In this document: piece after piece, positions 23,380-34,834 of the stretch
Layout of the letters: the number at the start of each line of letters is the position of its first letter
How positions within the stretch are numbered: the stretch's first letter is position 1
NCBI GenBank assembly: GCA_050084985.1
Contig: JBITNC010000001.1
Coordinates: forward strand, 39,060,001 to 39,124,000
Length of the DNA: 64,000 nt
Source of the DNA: Nageia nagi
Taxonomy: Eukaryota; Pinophyta
Direction of reading: 5' to 3'
The notes under the pieces: model-generated
The model's database searches: none
Told to the model about the DNA's origin: nothing
Seen by the model: only the letters and a program-made list of their open reading frames with translations
Made by a program: the position numbers and the translations under genes

Positions 23380-24010
23380 AAAGTGGGACTCATCTTCTTG
23401 CACTTACCGATGGGCTCCCGAATGATGCCCTAATGGAGTTGACTAGTCACTATATATATATATATATATATATGCAAATGATGAAATATGAAGGCATGCT
23501 CATAATCAAATGCACCATATGATATAAAATGATCCAAATGCACAAACATATAATATGAAATGATCTAATTACATCACATTATTCTAAAATGATGCTATTG
23601 TACCTTATGATGCAAAATATGGAAGATACATGATGCAAACATAGTTTCATAGACTGCAATGTGGAATATGTATAATGTAGAAATAGTTTCATATAATATA
23701 TCATAATTTATTTGTATTAAAGATTCTGATATAGGCTAGGCAATGAAGGAACCCACAACATGTTCCATTATTTTGATCTTATCATTTTGTATATACAATA
23801 AGATATCCACTTGGGAACCACATATTTTTCTATGTTTAGCTAAGTATTACAAGTCAGGAAAAGAAGGAGCCCACATTATGTTCCATTATTTTTAGGCACT
23901 TGAAATGTTTTTTTCATTTCAAGTTTTTTGAGTTTATAGGTTGGAGGAGAGAGGTATATTTAGATCATTTCACATCATAAATATAGTGCACTTGGTATTT
24001 GGTGTATTGG
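23380..24010. repeat. Diverged copy of the 11.75-12.85-kb repeat domain
   Basis: Shares, in the same order, a GGGCTCCCGAATGATG-type lead, an (AT)n tract at 23451-23474, GAAGGCATGCTCATAATCAA, ATGATATAAAATGATCC, CCACTTGGGAACCACATATTTTT and CCCACAACATGTTCCATT with 11754-12760. Confidence 0.65.
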
Positions 24011-26110
24011 TGATACCATAGAGGTGAGGCTAAACCACACAAGGGGAGACATAGTGAGACCAGAGGAGATGAGGTGAGACATGGTATAAATTATTTTGCT
24101 TCATATTATATGCCTATGTCTATAGGAAAAAATCATTTCATGTCATATGGTATAGTTTTAATTACCTCATCATATTGCAAACTCTATAGATTTACTCTAC
24201 TATTTAAGCATCCAAGTTGGTTGTGTAGTAAAATTATAAATAATGTTGAAGCATAATGGTGATATATATTTTGAGAGCTTATAAATGTAGCTAGCACTAA
24301 CTTTTCTAATTCATGATGTTTTGTACAAGTTATCTAGAAGGAAATACATCCAACCTTTATATCTTTTTGTGCTTATTATGAAAGTAAGAAATATAGCATA
24401 TCAAATATGATAATTTATATATAATTATTAATAGCTAATAGCATTGATTAACAATTATGTCTATATTATTATCATACTTATCATAGTGGGTTTTTACAAG
24501 TCAATGCTTATAATCATGTCATTATTATTTAAAATTTTCAAGTGCAAAGAGATCACCAAGTATACAATTTTTAATAACTTGAAATGCTCGATAACTTTCC
24601 AACTACATAATGAATCATTATACATCATTATTATCTCATATTCAAATATTGACATCAACATCAAATATAACCCAAATTATGTCAATAAAACATAGAAACA
24701 TAAGTATAAATATCTTTATATTTAAATGTACTAACTATTATAATATAAACATATCCATAGGTATAAACTTATTCCTTTTTTTGTATCATTTACAAAAATG
24801 ATATCTATAAGTATAAACTTATTTTTTTTATATCATTTACGAAAGGGCATTTAATACATACAGTCTAATAACACTCTTATCTCACCAATTTTAGTTGAGC
24901 CATTAGTTAGTGTTAATTATCAAGCAATACTAAACCAATCACTAATGCAAAATAAATGTGAGATACCATCTTATATGTTCATCAAATATTAGGGGAAAAA
25001 TAGAGACTACCATCTTCATCATATTATCATTCTTCAAAAAGTATCAACGTGAAACACTACATAAGGTTACTGTAAGAAAAAGGGGTAAAACTAATCATGA
25101 GATGACATCCTAGTAAGTCCATTAGATTAAATTCTCTAACATGATGTATGCATATTGTTCTTTTCTATGAATTTTGAATTACATTACTTCAACCATACAA
25201 GGAGATAAATGCATCATACTAGAAATAAAATAAAAACATTTACATGATGTTAGCCATGCATAGATATACACATCATATTTCAAACCTTAAATTAACATAT
25301 TTAAAGTTACTCTAGGATTCCCAAAATTTTAAGATATTCATTTTGACAAAGTGATTCCAAATAAACAATATCATAAGCCCTTTACTCACTAGGTCCAACA
25401 TTGGAATTATCATTGATATAATGATAGGAAATTGCTCATTAATGCCTATGGAAATCTAGCTTGCAATTGTAATGAAAAGGGAAAAATGAGATAGGTTCAA
25501 ACTCAAAAAAGGGTTATACCCATTATAAGGAAATTACTTATTAAACCCTCAATTGAAGAGGTAGAATCTTGCCATTGTTACCAACGATGGTATCAGTCTA
25601 AACTAAGAAATAATAAAATCCCAAACTTTTACAATAGACCCATCCCATATTCAAGTTCTAAACATGAAATTAAGGCATAAAAAAGTTATACTTACCACTT
25701 TAGAGGTGAAAAAGAGGTGAACCATATAGTCCTCAAAATGAAAGGTGAACTTAGTGTAGCAAAGATGAGGTACCAAAGCACTGTGTTCCCAAAGTAATGT
25801 TGCCTCACAACTTTAACCCTAATACTTCCCTTTCATTGTAAAGGAAACCTTGTTTATATTCCGTATTGAGATGTTCCTCTAAAAGGATAAATGTAGCACA
25901 TAATTGATGTCCATTAGCTAAAACTCCATAATTTCTATGCATGAGTCTCAAATGTCTAAAAGGGTGAACATAACAAAGAACTAGTATAGATGGGGGTCTT
26001 AAATCATTAGAAACACCTCTAATAATGATGATGATAACTCATATAAAAATATTTATATATGATCATAAATTGAACCATCATTTCAAATTAATAATTCTAA
26101 TACTTGCTAA
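24011..26110. other. AT-rich spacer, no supported gene
   Basis: No domain, LTR or RNA gene found. A small tandem duplication with a period of about 50 bp lies at 24755-24845 (GTATAAACTTATT...ATCATTTAC twice). ORFs at 24074-24256, 24444-24695 and 24610-24801 are Ile/Tyr/Asn-rich and look random. Confidence 0.55.
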
Positions 26111-26117
26111 TATACCT

Positions 26118-26290
26118 AAGTGCTTGTTTGATTCCTTCATCGATCTCCCCTCTCCTCTCTTGTATTGCCAATACATAAAATACTCACCTCTCCTCCATCC
26201 CCTCCCCTTTATATCTCATTTGGTCTATCATATCCTCTCTCATCTCACCAATAAACTAAATGCCCCTCTCTCATCCAAACCTTAAGCTTA
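26118..26290. repeat. MITE-like segment with GTTTGGAT-type ends (tentative)
   Basis: A C-rich, CTCTCC-rich segment bounded by GTGCTTGTTTGAT on the left and by ATCCAAACCTTAAGCT on the right (reverse complement AGCTTAAGGTTTGGAT). The ends are weakly inverted relative to one another and its composition stands out from the AT-rich surroundings. No target duplication is visible. Confidence 0.3.
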
Positions 26291-27012
26291 CAAAAATTGA
26301 AATGAAACTGTAAGTCCCTACATGTACCTTTTCAATTTTTTCTTATTTTCACTAAGGGGTGATTTTTCACCACCCCAAAAATATTTTTGGGGTTAGGTAA
26401 AAATTATCCTAGCAAAATCACCACTTAATCAAAAATTGAGGTTGTTAAAAACTATTGTAATAAAATTGCTTGAAAATGCCTACCCCTAAACCCCTTTTTT
26501 GGTCTAGTGTTCTTTCCATGTTTGTAATATTTTTGTCTTGTGTTTCCCATTTTAGGCATTTTAGTGATTGATAAATATTATATAAAATATTGTATTTCAT
26601 TTGTAGAGAAATAAAAATATTATATTTACCTTATTTATTTCATTTTAATAGGTTAATACTCATTTATTTTTTTATTTTGTGCACTCATTTTTGATATATT
26701 TATGGCTGTTTCTAACTTCTTTTTTACAAACTAGTTTTTTTTAGGGCTATAACTTTCATTCAAGATCTTTTTTTAAGGTGTGTGTTGCACCATTCAAAAT
26801 CTTGTTCCAAAACCTTTTAATTTATATATAGTTGTCCTTACCTGATATGAAAATCACTATCACACTCCATTTTTTCCCATTATGCACTTACCTAACCATC
26901 CTCAATAGTAATGTGTGACTAGTTTCACTTCTAACATTCATCGTATTTTACTTTCTCTAAATTTGATGAACCTTGCATCATTGGAAAGCTCCACTAGACT
27001 AAAAAGGGCCAT

Positions 27013-27181
27013 TGAGGTAGTTTTAAACCCCTACCAAAGCCCATTACCAAATGTTATTAACCCATCACCTAAATCAAAATTGCTAAAATTCATTTCCCTA
27101 TGGTAGCAAGTAATAATCACCTCCATATGCCCCTAAAATTACCTTCAAAAAATCCTTTGGAGGGGGTTTAAAACTACCTCA
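27013..27181. repeat. 169-bp MITE-like element with 27-bp inverted ends
   Basis: 27013-27039 (TGAGGTAGTTTTAAACCCCT and seven more bases) is an inverted copy of 27155-27181, with 20 perfect outer pairs and two mismatches further in. The interior shares blocks with 11470-11560. No transposase and no clear target duplication. Confidence 0.6.
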
Positions 27182-27189
27182 AAAAATAG

Positions 27190-27660
27190 AGAGATTGAAT
27201 TACATTTCTATGGGACTTGAGAATAAATAACTCATATATCCTTGATGATGAAAGTCTTTTACATAATAAATTTATCAATTTTAGAAGCACATCATGTGGT
27301 ATACCATGTATAACCATTGAGGGAAGTTGAATTAGTAAAAGTGGTAATTATAACATAATGTTTAAAATCTACATGATCTTAACATACAAATTTTCATTGT
27401 ATACAACCCTAGTTCTTATTTCATAATTTATTCTAAGAGATATAGTTATGTCTCAAAAATTCATATAATCCAATTGAAATAAATGAGACTATTTGATATC
27501 ACTTTTATTCTCTTGCAAGTAGATAATTTAAAATACATAATTCATAATAACACTTAAAGAATATGTAAAATTTATTATTCTTCTTGGATATTGGGCATTA
27601 CCTTCAAATTTTCCTTTTATTCTTCATACTTAGAATGAATAATTATTCATGTTCTATATG
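27190..27660. other. AT-rich spacer, nothing recognised
   Basis: No ORF, repeat or element boundary could be supported here. Confidence 0.5.
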
Positions 27661-27667
27661 CCTCATC

Positions 27668-28650
27668 AAGCATGGATTTTAATGTCCCTAATTTGGGACA
27701 TCTAAACATATACCCATCTTACCTATTCATTGTGATCCTTATCACTTATATTAGGAGTATTTTATTATTATTTTATGCATACATTTTCCTAAGAGGCATG
27801 CATATAAGTAAATGGCATATTAGGTGTTTATTTAATGAATAAAAATAACTATTTAATATGGTTAATATCCCCTCACAAGGTCAGCCATGAGGAAGGGGCT
27901 AAATGCTCTATAAATAATTTATTATTATCCTAGGCAAGTTGACTAGATTTGGGGGATATTTTGGCAAGTTTGGTATATTATAAAGGCAAGGCAGTTTTTC
28001 ATTCAAAGGCATCATATTCTTTCATTAAATATTTGATCATTTGAATCTTATGTATACTTCCCTTCTCTACCTTATAGGGATTAGGGCCACTCCCTAGCCT
28101 ATAAGTGGCTTAGCTATACTTCTACCACTTGCATGTGCCATTCATACCCTTTAAGTGATTTTGCATCGATTTAGAGATTATTAAAGACTTATGCCACCCT
28201 TATGGAGCCTTGGAAACCCTAATGGATCATCTTAGAGTCCATATTTGGCATCTTTGAGAGTTTATGGTTTTTTCCTAAGAATTTATAACAAGCTTGTAAT
28301 GGCCCTATACTTATTCTTGGTTATTATTATTGATATGTGTATCTTATATTGCTCTTAAATGTGAATGAATATTTCTACAAATTACCATTATGATTCTATC
28401 TTCATTGCACATAGGAATGTATCCAAAATGAGTATTCTTGGAGCTATATCTCTATTATATTATACATTTGATTTATGCACTAGTTTCGGTTGAATTCAAC
28501 ATGTTATGGGTGCATTATATCAAATTTAGATATTATTGTTATATTCCAATTTGATTGCATGATTTGGATGGTTTATGAGCATGTTAATTGATTCCCTAAT
28601 TAGAGAATTAAATTAGAATTAGATGTTAAATTTAATAAACCTAATAAGGG
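27668..28650 (+). mobile_element. Probable 5' LTR of a plus-strand Ty3 element
   Basis: Non-coding sequence ending just before a primer-binding site (28661) that precedes gag. It begins near TTTTAATGTCCCTAATTTGGG, contains a TATA-like GCTCTATAAATAATT (27904-27918) in the expected place, and has a T-rich, polyadenylation-like second half. No partner LTR is in the window, so the exact ends are estimates. Confidence 0.5.
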
Positions 28651-28660
28651 TACATTATAG

Positions 28661-28672
28661 TTGTATCAAAGG
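28661..28672 (+). other. Primer-binding site (degenerate initiator-Met type)
   Basis: TTGTATCAAAGG corresponds to TGGTATCAGAGC with three changes and lies between the LTR-like region and gag. Confidence 0.5.
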
Positions 28673-28789
28673 TCAAAGTCTTATCAGCCTATGAGGACTT
28701 CCTACATTGTAAAGCATCAATACTACATAATAAGGAATAAGGATCCTTTAGAGGTTCATATTAAAAGTGAAAGTGAAAGTGAATAAAAA

Positions 28790-29690
28790 ATGGAGAGACC
28801 AAAGGATATCGACCCTGCACAACAACTTGCAACTATGGTATACTTGCTTTCTCTACTTGTAAAGAAGGTACATGCTCTTACACCAAATCCACAAGCAAAA
28901 GAGGGATCAAGAGATCCATCTAGGGCATCTACACCAAACCAAAGAAGTAAAGAATTAGTTTTTCCTACTCAACCACCTCTACCCAAGCCATCTATACCCA
29001 TGTTCTTGCAAAAATATGAGGAAAACCCCAATGAAGGCCTTGATACCTACTTCATTCAATATTAAGATAAGAGTGTCAAATTCAAGAAAATAGTTACATT
29101 TGAGAGTTTTCTTAATATTATAGAGAAGAAAAAAGGAAAAGGAAATGATTATCATAATAATAAACATCTACAAAATATGCAAGTACAAATGTTTGATGGT
29201 AATACCCTACACCTAGGGTTTGGTTACAAAATCATCAAACATACTTAACTCTTTTCCCTATGAGAGAAACGGATGCAATCATATTTTTCTCCCTTAACCT
29301 TGATGGCATAGCATATGAGTGGTGGAACAATAATTTCACCACATTAGGGCATAATAATATTACCATCTTTGAAGGTTTTTTCCAAAGAGTTCTTGATAGA
29401 TTTTAAAGGAAGGATGAGGAAGAGTATTCTAGAGAGATGGCTGCACTTCAGTAAATTACAACCATGGGCAGCTATGTTGAAGAATATCAATTATAATTTT
29501 AGACTTATCAAAGAAGAGGATAAATTTCCTCTTTATGGAGGTACTTAAGGAACCCTTGAAGATTTTGGTCAAAGCTTTTGATCCACCTACCCTACAAGAT
29601 GCAACTAAGAGAGATCTTAGTCTTGAATATTTTACACTTCCAACGAACAAGCAAGTGACACTATTACATATACCTAGCATGGGAGCTCCA
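28790..29690 (+). pseudogene. Ty3 gag remnant
   Basis: The first frame (28790-29065) encodes a Pro-rich N-terminus ending VFPTQPPLPKPSIPMFLQKY. Shifted frames follow with NLDGIAYEWWNNNFTTLGHN (retrotransposon-gag core, AyrWW....tLG) and RKDEEEYSREMAALQ. The N-terminus start is the ATG at 28790. Several stops and shifts. Confidence 0.75.
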
Positions 29691-29713
29691 TAAATAAGGA
29701 TACATTACCACTC

Positions 29714-29917
29714 ATGAGAGACTCATCAAGTGGAAAGGCTACTTTAGCTCCTCCCACTATATACACCATAAGAACCAAGGATGAAAGAAATGAGCTAAGG
29801 ATGAAGAATATATATTTTAGTTGCAAGCAACCTTGGACATTGGGTCACCATTGTCTTGGTAAAGGGGAAATACACTACATCAAGGTTTTATTAGAAGAGG
29901 ATTCATATAATGAATAA
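29714..29917 (+). pseudogene. Gag C-terminus with zinc knuckle
   Basis: Encodes YFSCKQPWTLGHHCLGKGEI, matching the CFkCgepW.pGHrC...gk knuckle that precedes the protease in many plant Ty3 elements; the first Cys is Tyr here. Continues the gag above in a new frame. Confidence 0.7.
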
Positions 29918-30031
29918 TAAAAGACTAATGAGTATAATAAATATGATTCATCATATAGAACCATGAACATGAAAGGATCCAATCCTAAGTCTACACCACC
30001 AATGGTTCCAAGATAAAGAACATTATCTACA

Positions 30032-30463
30032 TTGAGTGCTATGAATCTATACTTCACTATTAGGATTTCTAGAGAAGATTTGGGAGAAATGGTTTTAGTT
30101 TTGATAGATGGAGGTGCTACCCATAACTTTGTCAATGAAAAGCTAGCCACTGCTAAGAAGATCAATATCAAACCATTTTTAGGTTTTGATGTGATATTTG
30201 GGAATGGGAGCATTATATCTTGCAAAAATTATGCACCTAATATGAAGGTTAGTTTGAAGTACTACACTATTAAATATGATTTCTTAATCTTCCCTTTGGG
30301 AGATTCACCTCATGTTGTATTGGGGGTACAATTGTTGGTATCCTTGGGAGACTACACCATTGACCATGAAACACAAAAAGTCAAGTTCAAGAATGAAAGT
30401 TGTGAATCATACTTCAAGGAATTAAGGAGGAAAATAACCAAAATGTTTATATTAAAATATTGA
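30032..30463 (+). pseudogene. Ty3 aspartic protease, first copy
   Basis: One open frame of 143 codons, the best-preserved coding block of this element. The catalytic motif VLIDGGATHNFVNEK is intact (DGGA form of D-T/S/G-G). FLGFDVIFGNGSIISC follows, then the second-half hallmark PHVVLGVQLLVSLGDYTIDH (family: VVLGvqWL.tLG). It cleaves the gag-pol polyprotein. RT does not follow; a second protease does. Confidence 0.88.
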
Positions 30464-30734
30464 ATGCCACCTCATTAAGTACAAAGCAAGATACCACCTC
30501 AAGCATGGGACCACAAGAAAATCGAAGGAGACTAATTATGCCAAGATGGACCTTAACACCGAGGGGAATCCAAGAAGAAGGTACATAAGAAACTCTAGTT
30601 ACTTTTAGTTCTTCTTCACATTTTTCCAAATTTAAAAATAGAATCAATCCCTTATCTTCTCTATAATTTCTTAAATCCCACCAACCTTCCTATAAAAAGC
30701 CTAGGATGTCCACTAGACCCCACATGTATGGAAA

Positions 30735-31260
30735 ATGGCTAGCCTCAAGAAACATCCCTCATTCTCCATCAAGAAAATAAAAAGAGACATTAGAGGATTC
30801 ATCAAGACTTTAATAAAAATATTAAAATACCCCACTCTCAAATTAGAGAGACACCTTATGGGAAAATTTATTCTCACCCTCATAGATAATTCAATCACTA
30901 ATAACTTCATTAATGAGGCATTTATCCTTAACATAAACTTAGAAATTTGAAACCCAAGAATTTGTAGTCACCAATGCTAGAGCATACCAAACCATATGCA
31001 AATGGATTATTAGGGATCTTAAGTTGACCATAATAAATCACAACATCATAGAAGACTTATACATCTACTCTATGGGTTTCTCACCCCACATTGGCTTGGG
31101 AGTTCAATAGTTATATAAACTAGGATATGTCACCTTCAATTACTAAAAGTTGTAAATGAGCTTCTTTGAACAAGGGAAAAGAATTACATTAAGAGGCATC
31201 CACCATACACATTCATTGACATCTTTCAATAGTTTAGAAAGTACATATGAATATCTTCCA
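30735..31260 (+). pseudogene. Second aspartic protease-like domain
   Basis: The frame at 30735-30950 holds LMGKFILTLIDNSITNNFIN, a clear protease active-site region with DSG/DGG changed to DNS. After a frameshift come TNARAYQTICKWIIRDLKLT and GFSPHIGLGVQ, then KLGYVTFNY and GKRITLRGI, matching the second half of a retropepsin of this type (IVLGvQWLytLGdvtfNyqkL.M.f...G..v.LrGi). It is diverged from the protease 700 bp upstream, so it is not a recent copy. Stops are present. Confidence 0.75.
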
Positions 31261-31410
31261 AGAGAGAGCTTTCTCATCAACCATGATACTTCTTAAAGCA
31301 AGCATAAAAAGGTTAAAATTGCTCTTAAGGAAGAAAGGGGTAAATGTAGGGCTATATAGTTTAAGTTACTACTTATAAGGCATCTTGTTTATGATAAGGA
31401 TAGCTAAAAA

Positions 31411-32956
31411 CTTCCATCTAATTCTACCTAAAAATTCAATACATCTTTTTTTTGGTATACATCCATAATCACACTTAAATTATGTTATTAAAAATAGGCT
31501 TTAACAATTTCACTTTTGAGTTTATATTAGTTGCTATAGATGATCCTCAAGTTGATGAAGTTGATCAAACCCCATAAATTCCAAATCACATGGTAGTTTT
31601 TTCTTCAAACATCTCCCATGTTCATTTAATTAGCTTGTAGTTCTAACATATCCCATGTTAGAACTACCCTATACCATTCATGATATTTGGGTTCTTCTTA
31701 GGGCTCATACTTCTAAAATGGGATATGTATTTCTCAATCATCATTCATGCTACCCCATAACGTGATCCTAAGTGTAAGCCAAGTGAAACAACTTTATTTC
31801 ACCACCTATGATTTTAAGTTGATGTTAATCTCACTACCTTAATACTAACTAAAGTACCTTTACCTACTCAAAAAGGACCATCATTATGCCATGTAGTAAT
31901 TACATACCCATAATTCATGTAATTACTACCTGATAAAAATAACCTACTCATTATTTCTTAGCTATTATTTATGGACTTGTGATAGAACAAGACTCTCTTC
32001 TTTTCTAAGTTTTACTAAGTATGTAAGGATTCATCTACTTAGTTTGTACTTTTAATGAAATATCATCCACTTAACATAGATCCTACTACAGGATTTTTTG
32101 AAGCCTATACTTTGAAACTACAAAATGGAGCCTGATCATTCCAAGTACAATTTTAGACTATGTTGAGTTTTTTTATTTAATTACCTAACAATTACTTTAA
32201 GGATTCAATTGTATTATTTTCTTTCTAACTCTTTTGAGTATCCACTATCTTCTCAATTAAGAAATTGCATTCTAAATAAATTGTTGAAGGTTTAAATGAT
32301 ATTAGGTTGATCAATTCATTTCAAAGTAAAATGCATTCATTCTCTTATGTGGATGAAATGAAAAATAATTTTATACACATTTCCATTTCAAATATTTAAA
32401 TCAATATTAAATAAATTACAACTCATGTTCACTAAACTCAAAAATAACATAAAATTCTTAAAACCACTTTTCACAATCAAATGTACATCATAAATTAATT
32501 TTTGTAATTACAAATGAGTTTACAAAATCATCAATATCACTTTCTCTACAATACATAAAGTATATTTTGTTGCTTCTTTTCTGAACTTGTTCCTTTTCTT
32601 CAAGTGAAAGGTGAGCCTCTATTATTGATTTAAACTTTGGGTTGATCAAATCAGCACTTCTTTTGAGTTCTAAATGCATCTCATTGACATATCAACTTTA
32701 ATGCAAAGTAAGTAATGTAAAATAAATTCATGCTAAGAACTTCCCTTCTTAGCTTATTATGAATGTACATCCTTCTTCATGTGTAAAAATGCAAAGTCTT
32801 TCATCATAACCTTATAATTTCCACTCACACAAGTGCAAATAAATATGCAAGGTAAATTCATGATTTTTTCCCATGATCTCAAAATGCATATGTTTTAATT
32901 TATCTCTACCTTATATATAAAATAATAACAACATTTAAATAAATTATTATATTTCC

Positions 32957-32993
<37 letters not shown>

Positions 32994-33412
32994 CAATAAT
33001 TATATTTTTTTAATTTTAAAGACAAATCGAGGGTGGGATTTGTTGCATGCCATGCGCTCTAGCTCCTCACCCCACTAACTACAATAACAAAGGAAGAGAG
33101 GGGATAGGGGATGGTGCAACATGCATCACCTCCACCCCACTTCCCCAACACAATGATAAAAATAAGAGTTTGGTGCATGCCATGTCTAACCTCCCACCTC
33201 ACATTTTACAAAACTAGTGGGGTTGAGGTGAGGTTATCCATAATGCCACTCTCCTCTCACTTCATCCTTTTGCTCAAGCTATAGGCCATAAATAATTTTT
33301 CATTAACATATATATACTAATAAAATAAATTTTATAAATATTATTAATCATATAAAATAAACACATAATTAAATTTATATTACCACTGCATCTTTAAAAT
33401 AATATTGAGTTT
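31411..33412 (-). mobile_element. 3' LTR of the nested chromovirus, distal part
   Basis: Matches the 5' LTR from its very end (CCATCTAATTCTACCTAAAAA at 31414) inward. It carries about 1.28 kb (31715-32965) that the 5' LTR lacks; the deletion or insertion breakpoint is next to an (AT)n tract. Homology stops at about 33412, where the LINE begins. The terminal TG is changed to CT. Confidence 0.75.
32966..32992. repeat. (AT)n microsatellite in the LTR
   Basis: An AT run at the same relative place as the AT tract at 46701-46734 in the 5' LTR. Confidence 0.9.
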
Positions 33413-33559
33413 AATAAGAAGCAAGCGCATGGTAGCAAAGATTAAAAATTAGGTGAAATTCAACCATGTATTGAAATAAATTCATCTAAAATGCATCTCA
33501 ATTATCAAAGTAATGTAGCAAAAAAAGGATAGAATGATACCAAACCTAAAACCCCTATG

Positions 33560-34570
33560 AAAATGGTGAAGTATGCTACTTCAAGAAAAACCATTCATAG
33601 AGGTGAGCATAAGTGAGATCTTGAAACCAAACTTCATTGAGGAATTAGTGAGTATTACTATCCCTACAACCATCACTAAACTAGGTGAAATTGATTTACA
33701 AAATGCCCTATTTATTAGGTTCATAGGAGTGAGACCTTTGATTGATCTTATTTGAAGTTGGATTTATGAAATATAGAGCACCCTTCCCAAGGAATTCTTG
33801 ATTTTCAAGTTCCAATTCAAAGAAGATATTCAAAATGTAATAGAATCAAATCCCTAGTTTCTTGGGAAAAAGAGGCTTATCATCAACTATAAGGATGAGC
33901 TTCTCACCAAAAATAAAAAATTTCAAACTTATACTCACTTTGGTTTCACTTCTAGGTCTGCATTTATCTTACTAGCATTCAAGCATTGTAGTAGGAGTGG
34001 CCAAGAAAATCAAACATTGGTGACAATTGAGAGAACCACATGATTGAGATAAAAATTGATATATGTTAGGTTTATTACAAATGTTAACATCATCAAACCC
34101 CTAATAAAATAATTTGAAATAAATACTAAAGATGGGAGAACCTAGATTTAATCAATCTTCTATAAGAATATTCTAGTTAAATGTGGCATTTGCAAGAGCT
34201 TTGATCACTATGCTAAATACTAACCAAAGAAAAAAGCTAAGGATGAGGAAGTAAGAAGCCAAAAAAAATTTAAAAATGCAAACAAGAATGGTAGTAATGA
34301 ATAGAAAATGGTACAAAAAAATAAGCGATGGAAAAGTAGGGAGAATGTCTATAAACAAGAAAATAAAACTCCCTTGAAAACCTTAAATAAACCCTACAAG
34401 GAAAGAAATACAACTTCCAACCCTTGTACCACTAAAAACCCATATGCAATTCTAGGCATATTGGAGGGAATTGATAGGGAAAATATCGAATACAACATTG
34501 ATTTATTTGAGAATGAAACAACAAATATGGAATTCAATGATGAGGTAGAAGGGATGGATGGAAAATAGGA
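33560..34570 (+). pseudogene. LINE ORF1 (RNA-binding, CCHC)
   Basis: Broken frames contain a segment like the plant L1 ORF1 (DUF4283/zf-CCHC_4 type): VKCGICKSFDHYAKY at about 34180-34225. This corresponds to the C-x2-C-x4-H-x4-C knuckle with the last Cys changed to Tyr. A basic, Asn/Lys-rich tail follows, open at 34308-34568 (KNKRWKSRENVYKQENK). The upstream frame 33573-33755 ends RFIGVRPLIDLI. It would bind LINE RNA. Confidence 0.65.
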
Positions 34571-34834
34571 GATCATAAGGGTTATCAAAAAAGCTAAAAA
34601 TATATATAGTTAAGCCATAACTATAGTCACACAATAGAAGAACATAGGAATGGATATACCATCTAGGAACATCTTAAACACCAACAAAGCACCAAATGTG
34701 GGGAAGACCCACCCAAGAAGATCCTCTTCTGGTGAAATGAAAAACCAACTTATCAATAAGATATTGCTAATGGGAGGCAATGTACTATAGACTAGAGTGG
34801 AGGCCACTTGGCCTCTACCAATCCTCAATGAAGA

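Noticed and set aside
24444-24801. Ile/Tyr/Asn-rich ORFs
   Set aside because: Typical random ORFs of AT-rich DNA with no conserved pattern.
29875-30225. 116-codon minus-strand ORF
   Set aside because: Antisense of the zinc-knuckle and protease frames at 29714-30463, which carry clear family motifs.
31406-31410. Target duplication for the outer chromovirus (left AAAAA, right ACAAT after 48520)
   Set aside because: Only three of five bases agree, so no duplication is claimed.
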